Shown here in pieces: positions 15,439 through 22,338 of a stretch of DNA of 37,665 nucleotides. This DNA comes from a virus: positions 1 to 37,665 of IMG/VR virus record IMGVR_UViG_3300030329_005279; one strand, given 5' to 3'. The notes beneath the pieces were generated by a model. The model was not told where the DNA came from and ran no database searches. It worked only from the letters and a program-made list of their open reading frames with translations. The translations under genes and the position numbers were made by a program. Each line of letters starts with the position of its first letter. The stretch's first letter is position 1.

Positions 15439-16802
15439 TGCCAAAAACTAGACTCATATCACCAGGTTCTATACCTAATCATAAACTGTTAAAGAACTTA
15501 CAGTTGCAAGGTAAATATATATCTAATGATGGTGGAGATGAGGGTATATCAATTGATGATGATGGGGTGGTAACTCATTCTACTCATGCAGTTCAAACAG
15601 GAAGATTATATTTATATGATTTAGGAGGTGAACTTATTTATGGCAATGGCAATGATTTAGTTATTGGTGCTGAAAGAGATATGACATTAGATTGTGGTAG
15701 GACTTTACTTCTTGATGTAGATGTAGATACTGGAACAGCAGGAGCTAGAAATCTTATAAATATAGACCTTGATAAAGTAGGTAGTGTTACTACAGGTACA
15801 GACACTATAAAAGGTATAAATTTCGATTTATCTACCACTGGTGCAAGTGGTGGGACAATAACTTCTTATGGAATAGATATGGATGTTACTGGTGATACTG
15901 GTGGTACTTCTACAGCTATTGGAATGAGAATTAATGCTAACGGAGCTGATGTTAATTATCCACTTATAACTACTGGGGGAAATATAGGTATAGGTACTAG
16001 TGCACCAGATAGAGCTGTTGAAATAAATGATTCAGGTGGTAATTGTCTTAGATTGACATATAATGATAGTAGTGGAAGTGCTTCTAATTATGCTGATATG
16101 ACAGTTGCAGATGATGGTCATTTAGAGATTGCAGCCACTGGCAGTGATGCAGATATATCTATAAAGCCTAATGATGGTTTATTCTTACATGCTTCTAGCT
16201 ATCTACGCTTCTATGATTCAGACTCAGAACAGGCTTTCTTTAGATGGAATAACGGTGGCAATAATCAATTTAGAATAAATTACTATAACAATGTAATTAA
16301 TTATTTAGATTTTATAGTTGGAGCTAATGGTGAAACAACTATTTCTACCGTAGATTCTGATGGAGCTGCTGGGCATTTAAATATAGTGCCTAATGGTCAT
16401 ATAAAATTTGACGCATGTGCAGCAGGGTTTACTAGACATGAAGAAACATTCAGTGTAACAGATATAAAGGCAACAGGCGGTACAGATGATACTGATATAG
16501 ATTTTAGAGTTAGCAATAAAATTAGATTAGAGATGACTGGAGATATAGCTCAAATGAATTTGATATTTCCAGCTGTCTCAGGCAATTTTGTAATGGTATG
16601 TACTACAAATGGAGACCATGATGTAACTGCATGGAAAGTATGGGAATCGGATTTAACTGATGCAACTACTGAAGATGTAATGTGGGCAGGAGGAAGTGTT
16701 CCTGCTTTTACTAATAATGGTATAGATATAGTTTCATTTTATTGGGATGCTACGGAACAACAATGTTATGGTGTTGCTTCTTTGGCATTTGCTACTCCAT
16801 AA
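15438..16802 (+). CDS. Tail fibre or spike protein 2
   Basis: The 454-residue fibre-like protein begins with a segment that could attach it to the virion (RLISPGSIPNHKLLKNLQLQ). It has one clear stalk motif NIGIGTSAPDRAVEI (about residues 183-197) between Gly/Thr-rich repeated turns such as DTIKGINFDLSTTG and ITSYGIDMDVTGDTGG, which look like a beta helix. The C-terminal part (about 360-454) is a separate beta domain with paired WKVWESDL and IVSFYWDATEQQCYGVAS strands. It lacks an S74 chaperone. It is probably part of the host-binding apparatus. Confidence 0.7.
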   Translation: MPKTRLISPGSIPNHKLLKNLQLQGKYISNDGGDEGISIDDDGVVTHSTHAVQTGRLYLYDLGGELIYGNGNDLVIGAERDMTLDCGRTLLLDVDVDTGTAGARNLINIDLDKVGSVTTGTDTIKGINFDLSTTGASGGTITSYGIDMDVTGDTGGTSTAIGMRINANGADVNYPLITTGGNIGIGTSAPDRAVEINDSGGNCLRLTYNDSSGSASNYADMTVADDGHLEIAATGSDADISIKPNDGLFLHASSYLRFYDSDSEQAFFRWNNGGNNQFRINYYNNVINYLDFIVGANGETTISTVDSDGAAGHLNIVPNGHIKFDACAAGFTRHEETFSVTDIKATGGTDDTDIDFRVSNKIRLEMTGDIAQMNLIFPAVSGNFVMVCTTNGDHDVTAWKVWESDLTDATTEDVMWAGGSVPAFTNNGIDIVSFYWDATEQQCYGVASLAFATP

Positions 16803-17344
16803 TGCCTACTTTTAATTTATTACCTGATTCGTTAATTACCAATACTGGATGGTCTAATCCTAGTGGTGGGCCAGGTACTTATACTAATGTAGATGAAGAT
16901 AATGGAGATACTGATTATATAGAAACTTCCACTAATGGAAAAAGGTTTATATGTGGATTTCAAGACCCGCCTATTGCAGAAGGTCTTGTTGATTCAATTA
17001 CAAGTGTAGTATGGATTGGGAGTATGGCAAAAACTTCTTCTGGGAACAGTCTTGCAACTGCTAGACTTGGAGGGACTCTGGCATCTGGAGGGTCTGTTTC
17101 TACTGGCTTAGACAATATTACTGTAACCTCAGGAGGGTCTTATGCAACTCAACTTGGAGAAGTAGAAATACATTCAACTGGTACGACTTCTTGGGTCTAT
17201 GGAGATTTGGCTGGTTTACAATGGAGAATAGATAAATTTAGAAATGATAGGTTTGGCGAATTAAGAGTATCCTATATTTATTTATATGTTACATATGTAG
17301 CAGCAGTAACAGAGAACGCAATATTTTTTGGGAGTAATTTTTAA
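16802..17344 (+). CDS. Beta-rich tail or fibre-associated protein
   Basis: The 180-residue product has Ser/Gly/Thr-rich strands, an N-terminal LPDSLITNTGWSNPSGG, a DNGDTDYIET acidic turn and a hydrophobic C-terminus (LRVSYIYLYVTYVA, then ENAIFFGSNF). The pattern suggests a lectin-like jelly roll; no catalytic motif is seen. An in-frame ATG 60 bases upstream lies within the fibre gene, but the start chosen overlaps the fibre stop as TAATG, the junction used repeatedly in this operon. A role at the fibre tip or base is an inference. Confidence 0.6.
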   Translation: MPTFNLLPDSLITNTGWSNPSGGPGTYTNVDEDNGDTDYIETSTNGKRFICGFQDPPIAEGLVDSITSVVWIGSMAKTSSGNSLATARLGGTLASGGSVSTGLDNITVTSGGSYATQLGEVEIHSTGTTSWVYGDLAGLQWRIDKFRNDRFGELRVSYIYLYVTYVAAVTENAIFFGSNF

Positions 17345-17658
17345 TGGATAGCAAAGGAGCTAGATCATACAAGGGACAGATTGTAGGAGATAGTATGGCT
17401 ATCACTATAAATTTTAAATGGCTATTACAGATAATAGCAGCTACGGGTATGGTTGTTTATGCTTTTTGGAAGATTGAAGCAAGAATACAAGAATTAGAAA
17501 GAAATATGGAATTAGCTCTAGCAGAAATAAAATTACATGAGGCTGAGAGAAAAATGTCAGAACAAGCTCATATAGCAGAGATGGAAGAAAGAATGTTATG
17601 GTATGAAAATGAGTTAAACTTAAACCCATTTAGTTGGGGTAAAAAAAAGAAGAAATGA
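17344..17658 (+). CDS. Membrane-anchored coiled-coil protein
   Basis: A 104-residue protein with one transmembrane helix (about residues 24-43, FKWLLQIIAATGMVVYAFWK), then a coiled coil (44-90) and a lysine-rich end. This resembles inner-membrane spanins or accessory lysis proteins, although no matching outer-membrane partner was found. Two starts are credible: the first overlaps the previous stop and has GGGAG upstream; a second, 17 codons later (MAITINFKW), has AGGAGA five bases ahead. The longer form adds a basic tail before the helix. It precedes the phosphoesterase and holin-like genes. Confidence 0.6.
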   Translation: MDSKGARSYKGQIVGDSMAITINFKWLLQIIAATGMVVYAFWKIEARIQELERNMELALAEIKLHEAERKMSEQAHIAEMEERMLWYENELNLNPFSWGKKKKK

Positions 17659-18429
17659 ATGGCTAAAAGTGTAGTTAAAAGAGCAATAATAACGCCAGAT
17701 AAGCATTTTCCACTTGCTTGTAAAAAAGCAATCAATGTTCTTTGTAAGTCTATAGAAATAGTAAAACCAGATATATATGTAGATTTAGGAGATGTTGGTG
17801 AATGGGAAGGTGCAAGTCATTGGCAATGGCGAAAAAGAAAACGTCCACCACTAGAATATCAAACTCCATCCATTGATAAAGATATTATTGGTGTAAACAG
17901 AGGGATGGATCAAATAGATGAATCTCTTGACAAGGCTAACTGTAAAGAAAAGCATATGATAGAGGGTAATCATGATGATTGGATGAATCGTTTTGTAGAT
18001 GAACATCCATACTTAGAAGGGTATAGGTTTGAAGAATGTGTAAAACTAAAAGAAAGAGGGTATCACTATCATCCAATAGGGAAGTACTTCCAAATTGGAA
18101 AGCTAGCAATGTATCATGGACATCACTTTGCAGGCATCAATCATACAAGAAATCATTTAATGAGGCTTGGAAAAAGTATAATGTATGGTCATCATCACGA
18201 TATTCAGCAGTCATCAGTGACTCATCTGGATGGGGTGAAGTCAGCGTGGAGTATAGGATGTCTAAAGGACATGAGTGCAGGAAAAAATGAGTTTCTACAA
18301 AATAGAATGCATAATTGGTCTCATGCATTTGCAATAGTAGACTTCTATAATAAGGGATTTTTTACTGTACATGTAATACAAATAATAGATGGCAAAACAT
18401 CCCTTTGGGGTGAACTAATAAAAGGATAA
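17659..18429 (+). CDS. Calcineurin-like metallophosphoesterase
   Basis: The predicted enzyme hydrolyses phosphoester bonds with a two-metal centre. All five family blocks are present in 256 residues: DKH near the N-terminus (residues 14-16, in place of DxH), GDVGEW (about 43-48), GNHDD (about 100-104), the YHGHH block (about 152-156) and the final GHHHD (about 177-181). No signal peptide is present. The substrate is unknown; members of this superfamily act on nucleotides, cyclic nucleotides, nucleic acids or proteins. Its place inside a structural and lysis region, not with replication genes, is unusual. It starts just after the preceding stop and was probably captured as part of the late operon. 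Confidence 0.85.
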   Translation: MAKSVVKRAIITPDKHFPLACKKAINVLCKSIEIVKPDIYVDLGDVGEWEGASHWQWRKRKRPPLEYQTPSIDKDIIGVNRGMDQIDESLDKANCKEKHMIEGNHDDWMNRFVDEHPYLEGYRFEECVKLKERGYHYHPIGKYFQIGKLAMYHGHHFAGINHTRNHLMRLGKSIMYGHHHDIQQSSVTHLDGVKSAWSIGCLKDMSAGKNEFLQNRMHNWSHAFAIVDFYNKGFFTVHVIQIIDGKTSLWGELIKG

Positions 18430-18433
18430 AGTT

Positions 18434-19102
18434 ATGGCTAATGCACATGAAAATATAGATAAAGAAATTTTAGCAAATACATTGCAAGAAATATTAAAAA
18501 CAAGTCGTGGAGAATCTATGGATGTTCTTTATAAAGCTCTCACAAAGGGTGGAGATGAAAGATATATACATAGAAATATACATGGCTTACCAACAGATGA
18601 AAGAACTGCTTGGCAAGGAAATATACTTAGAGGTCAAATAGAGCAAGACCCAACATTTGCAGATACACTTTCATATAAAGAGGGCAAAGAAAGACTTGCT
18701 CCACGAGAAAGTATATCATCTAAGCTATTAAAAGCTCTTGGTATTTATGAAGGAGGTGGTGAGGTTGTACCTGGAATTAGCTATAAGGGTAAAGTATCTT
18801 ATGGCAATCCATGGAAACAAACTGTAGACCCAAATGATAATTTAGGGACTATATTGAATGCTTTACAGCGAAAAAGATCAGATGAAAATTATAAGTATAT
18901 GCTTCCCGAAGACTATTTGGAAGGATATAGTCAGGAAGAATTAGATAGTCTTATTCAAGTAAATGATTTGATGCAATATATTGATCCTAAGCAACCTAAA
19001 AAAGAGAAAGGTGTAATAGCATTACTTCAAAGATTGCTCCCAGGTCGTGAAACTGGTCGCTCCAGAGACTTCTCGAAAGAAAAAAGCAGATTTAATAGAT
19101 AG
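18434..19102 (+). CDS. Hypothetical late protein
   Basis: A 222-residue hydrophilic protein without recognised domains. The N-terminal third is helical (ILANTLQEILKTSRGESMDVLYKAL), the middle contains YEGGGEVVPGISYKGKVSYGN and the C-terminus is basic (LLPGRETGRSRDFSKEKSRFNR). The Gly-rich GGGEV segment resembles short Gly-rich turns in other late proteins of this phage, such as YAKGGKV and YYDGGIV, so a virion protein is possible. It follows the phosphoesterase after four bases and precedes the holin-like genes. Confidence 0.55.
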   Translation: MANAHENIDKEILANTLQEILKTSRGESMDVLYKALTKGGDERYIHRNIHGLPTDERTAWQGNILRGQIEQDPTFADTLSYKEGKERLAPRESISSKLLKALGIYEGGGEVVPGISYKGKVSYGNPWKQTVDPNDNLGTILNALQRKRSDENYKYMLPEDYLEGYSQEELDSLIQVNDLMQYIDPKQPKKEKGVIALLQRLLPGRETGRSRDFSKEKSRFNR

Positions 19103-19111
19103 GGTAAAATA

Positions 19112-19267
19112 ATGGACGGAATAGTAGATACATTAAAAACAACAGGAGCAGGTGTAAGTGGGTGGTGGCTATCAATTAGTGGCTGGTTGCCAGAAGTTGT
19201 TAGTTTACTTGTTGGAATTGCAACTTTAACGTATTTAGTGATTAAAATATATAAAGAATTAAAATAA
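19112..19267 (+). CDS. 51-residue holin candidate
   Basis: The short product has the layout of small single-helix phage holins: an N-terminal amphipathic stretch (MDGIVDTLKTTGAGVSGWW), a turn with a proline, one strong transmembrane helix (VVSLLVGIATLTYLVIKIY) and a short basic tail (KELK). It would sit in the inner membrane and release the endolysin at lysis. AGGG precedes the ATG at a workable distance. Two more small proteins with similar organisation follow at once, so this is the best candidate for the main holin locus even though the endolysin gene is about 17 kb away. Confidence 0.7.
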   Translation: MDGIVDTLKTTGAGVSGWWLSISGWLPEVVSLLVGIATLTYLVIKIYKELK

Positions 19268-19282
19268 GGATGGAGGGCATAG

Positions 19283-19537
19283 TTGGATATAATAGGAATT
19301 GTAGAAACTGTAGGGATTCCAGTTGCTGTAGCTATAGGCTTGAGCTATGCTCTTATGTATTTAATAAAATTTTTAACAAAAGATATAAAATCGGATATAA
19401 AGAATTTGTATGATATTACTGTTAAACTTATTGACAGCAACAGAAAGTCAAAGGATGAAACAAAGAAAACTATGACTGCTGTAAACGTAATAAAAGACAT
19501 TGTAATTAAACTTTTTAAACAAGGAGAAAACAAATGA
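19283..19537 (+). CDS. Holin-like membrane protein (TTG start)
   Basis: The 84-residue protein has one N-terminal transmembrane helix (IPVAVAIGLSYALMYLIKFL, about residues 12-31) followed by a long charged helix. This is the arrangement of BhlA/XhlA-like holins and holin helpers. The start is TTG: a GGAGGG site lies six bases ahead of it and no ATG exists near. The stop overlaps the next start as ATGA. It probably acts with the preceding 51-residue protein, as holin and antiholin or as a two-component holin; which is which cannot be read from the sequence. Confidence 0.65.
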   Translation: MDIIGIVETVGIPVAVAIGLSYALMYLIKFLTKDIKSDIKNLYDITVKLIDSNRKSKDETKKTMTAVNVIKDIVIKLFKQGENK

Positions 19538-19680
19538 TAGAATTTTTATCAAATAACTGGTCATACACATTGATTGCATTACTTGCAATTGATAAAGTTG
19601 TTGCACTTAGTCCTTCTAAGTGGGATGATTTACTTTGGACTGTAGTTAAAAAAGCTATTAAAAAAGCTGTAAGAAAATAG
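19534..19680 (+). CDS. 48-residue small membrane-associated protein
   Basis: This tiny protein has a moderately hydrophobic segment (YTLIALLAIDKVVALSPSKW) and a strongly basic amphipathic C-terminal helix (VVKKAIKKAVRK). The ATGA overlap with the holin-like gene before it and direct abutment to the nozzle gene after it support translation. From general knowledge, similar short 'IALLAIDKVVAL...W(D)DLLW' proteins accompany phage lysis or late genes, without known function. It could support membrane damage through its cationic tail. Confidence 0.6.
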   Translation: MIEFLSNNWSYTLIALLAIDKVVALSPSKWDDLLWTVVKKAIKKAVRK

Positions 19681-22338
19681 ATGAAAATTTATAATGAAAT
19701 AATAATTGATATGAATCCTGAGTCAACTTCTTATATGGAAGTTACTCAGGAGGATAGTTTTCATTATGATGGTGATCTTATTCATTGTCTTTCAAGGGAA
19801 GAAATGAAAGAAAGATGGAGAAGTGGGATAGCAGATATTAATGGTGACGGTATTGCTAATATGATAGATATAGGTTTGGCTGGTGAATTTGCAATAGAAG
19901 AGGGAAAAGACCCAATGGAAAGTGCATCTTCAATAGCTAATATTGTTGTAAATCAAGAAAAGTGGGAAGCAGATGCTCCGCAAACACAAAATGTACCTTC
20001 AACTACTACAAATGCTCTTCCTTCTTTACCATCTGTTTCAAATGTAGGATCAGTTCCATTTACTGGAAAAATAAGTAGTATTCCTGGTGGGTTTCAACCA
20101 TTACCTCAAACAATAGGTAGGAATAAAAAACTTTATCAATTATCTCAATTTCATGGAGGTGTTAATAGAAAATCATCTAATAGAGATATTTCAGACAATG
20201 AATGTTTAGATGCAACTAATATTACATTTTCTAATATTGGCTCTATGAAAATGCTTGGAGATATAAAAGGGACTGATAATAATATAACTGTTACCGCAGA
20301 TGATGCTTTAGCTGGATCAGATATGGGAGCTACGGGATATGGTCTTTTTCAATTTACAGCTCCAGCAGACCATAATGGTGGTAACAAGGGAAGATATGTT
20401 CTTACATTAACAGCGGATGGTAATGAAGTTGATGTTCATGATTCTGATGCTAATGCTCAAGGAACTTGGATGACACTTGGAACTCATGATAACAATGCAG
20501 TTTCACAGATATATTATGCTTCTGGTAATGGCGTTTATGCAACAGATGCAAATTTTGATAATACTAATAATGGAACTAGAGCTAAAGTTTGGGTATATAG
20601 AGAAGATGCTGGTACTAGTCAAACTGTAAGCGGATGGAAAGAGGGAAAACCATTAATTGATTCTCCCACATATGATTCTGATGCACATGGAAGTATGGCT
20701 GCTGGTACTGTTAAATGTGTTGCTAGAAGTGATGATTCTGAGCACCTTGCAACTGTTTCAAGCACATTAGTTACAGAATGTGACCCTAATGGAACTGGGA
20801 ATTGGAATGGAACATATTATTTTTATATTTCTTGGTTATTTGATGGAGGTACTGAAACTGGTTTAACTTCTTTTGCTGAAGATAGCAATAGTAACAATCA
20901 AAGTTCAGATGGAATAACTTTTACTGACAATAAATTAGAACTTAATATTTCATTAAAACATACTCCTCATGCTTCAAATAATACAGAGCTTGGTGCTGAT
21001 AAAAGAATAGAAGGTGGTCGTATTTATTTTAATATTTCTGGTGGAAATGAAAGATATTTACTAGCAGAATTTAATTTGATTGATGGTGTTAAAGGTGCAC
21101 TTGATTCTACTTTTATACCTTGGACAGAAAATGATGATGTATATAGTCATGATACAATTATTTTTACTTCACCACCAGAAGTATATACATACTCTTCTTT
21201 AAATGGATATTATGCTAATGAAGTTTATAGTGAATCAAAAACTATACTTGCAAGTACAAATGCTGGCCCTACAGCACATGATTTAAGATATAAGACTTGT
21301 GTAGTTGGTCAACAAGGAGTTGTTTTTATTGGAAATGTTAGATTTCAAGGAAAGCATAAGCCTGATGCTATGATGTTTTCAATGCCAGGAAAACCTGGAG
21401 TGTTTCCTAAATATAATTTTTTTGATTCTCCATCTTCAGATGGTTCTCCAATAACAGCACTTGCAGCTTTTCAAGATACAATATTACAATTTAAAGAAAA
21501 TGCAATGTATGTTATAAATGTTTCTAATCCATCTAAATTTTATGCTGAGGCATCATTTAGAGATTGTGGAGTATTCAATCCTTGTCAAGTATTTACAACT
21601 GCATTTGGGGTTATATTTGCTAATCAATTTGGTTGTTATATATATGATGGAAGTAAAGTTATTTCACTTACTGATGGTAAATTTAATCATTCTGATTGGG
21701 GAATATCTGAAGGATATAGCCATGGAAGTGGAAGTGATGCTTCTTCTGTTCCATGTGTGGGATATGATCCAAGATCACAAAATATTATAGTTCTTAAAAG
21801 TATTGGTAATAATTCTACTAATACAACTGGATGGGTATATAATATAGTAACACAGTCATGGTCAGGTGGGCATGGACTTATTACAAATGCAGATGATGAT
21901 AGACATACTAATTTTATAATTACAAGTGGTGGATATTTAAGTATTAAAAGACAAAATGTAGAAACTTTATATAATTACAAGCAAGGTAATAATGCTCAGA
22001 TATTTAGTTATAAGTCAAAAGACCTTGATTTTGGACTTCCAAATAATACAAAAAAACTATTTAAAGTATATATTACATATAAAGGAAATGCAACTAATCT
22101 AACTGTTACATGGAGATATAATGGTGAAGGCACAGATAGAGCCTTTACTGCTACTAATTTTGGAAATGATTCTGGTACTGATGATTATGAAGTTGCTTCA
22201 TTTGTACCAGATGATGTTGCTCAAAGCAAGGATTGGAAAAGTATGATAATACACATAGACAGTGGAAGTAGTACTGTTGCAGCAGACTTTGAGATAAATG
22301 ATATATCAATTTTATATAGAGTGAGACCTATTAAATAA
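19681..22338 (+). CDS. Tail nozzle protein with N-terminal calcium-loop
   Basis: A large (885-residue) virion protein. From about residue 150 (LYQLSQFHGGVNRKSSNRDI, then DNECLDATNITFSNIGSMKMLG) the sequence follows the pattern of beta-propeller nozzle or tail-stabilising proteins of short-tailed phages. Regularly spaced strands and Trp/Tyr pairs continue to the end. Ahead of this lies a 135-residue extension with a canonical calcium-binding loop, D52-I-N54-G-D56-G-I-A-N60-M-I-D63, like a dockerin repeat, and a Pro/Ser/Thr linker. Only one such loop is seen, whereas true dockerins have two. The start directly follows the preceding stop. It probably forms the tail tip through which DNA and internal proteins leave. 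Confidence 0.7.
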   Translation: MKIYNEIIIDMNPESTSYMEVTQEDSFHYDGDLIHCLSREEMKERWRSGIADINGDGIANMIDIGLAGEFAIEEGKDPMESASSIANIVVNQEKWEADAPQTQNVPSTTTNALPSLPSVSNVGSVPFTGKISSIPGGFQPLPQTIGRNKKLYQLSQFHGGVNRKSSNRDISDNECLDATNITFSNIGSMKMLGDIKGTDNNITVTADDALAGSDMGATGYGLFQFTAPADHNGGNKGRYVLTLTADGNEVDVHDSDANAQGTWMTLGTHDNNAVSQIYYASGNGVYATDANFDNTNNGTRAKVWVYREDAGTSQTVSGWKEGKPLIDSPTYDSDAHGSMAAGTVKCVARSDDSEHLATVSSTLVTECDPNGTGNWNGTYYFYISWLFDGGTETGLTSFAEDSNSNNQSSDGITFTDNKLELNISLKHTPHASNNTELGADKRIEGGRIYFNISGGNERYLLAEFNLIDGVKGALDSTFIPWTENDDVYSHDTIIFTSPPEVYTYSSLNGYYANEVYSESKTILASTNAGPTAHDLRYKTCVVGQQGVVFIGNVRFQGKHKPDAMMFSMPGKPGVFPKYNFFDSPSSDGSPITALAAFQDTILQFKENAMYVINVSNPSKFYAEASFRDCGVFNPCQVFTTAFGVIFANQFGCYIYDGSKVISLTDGKFNHSDWGISEGYSHGSGSDASSVPCVGYDPRSQNIIVLKSIGNNSTNTTGWVYNIVTQSWSGGHGLITNADDDRHTNFIITSGGYLSIKRQNVETLYNYKQGNNAQIFSYKSKDLDFGLPNNTKKLFKVYITYKGNATNLTVTWRYNGEGTDRAFTATNFGNDSGTDDYEVASFVPDDVAQSKDWKSMIIHIDSGSSTVAADFEINDISILYRVRPIK

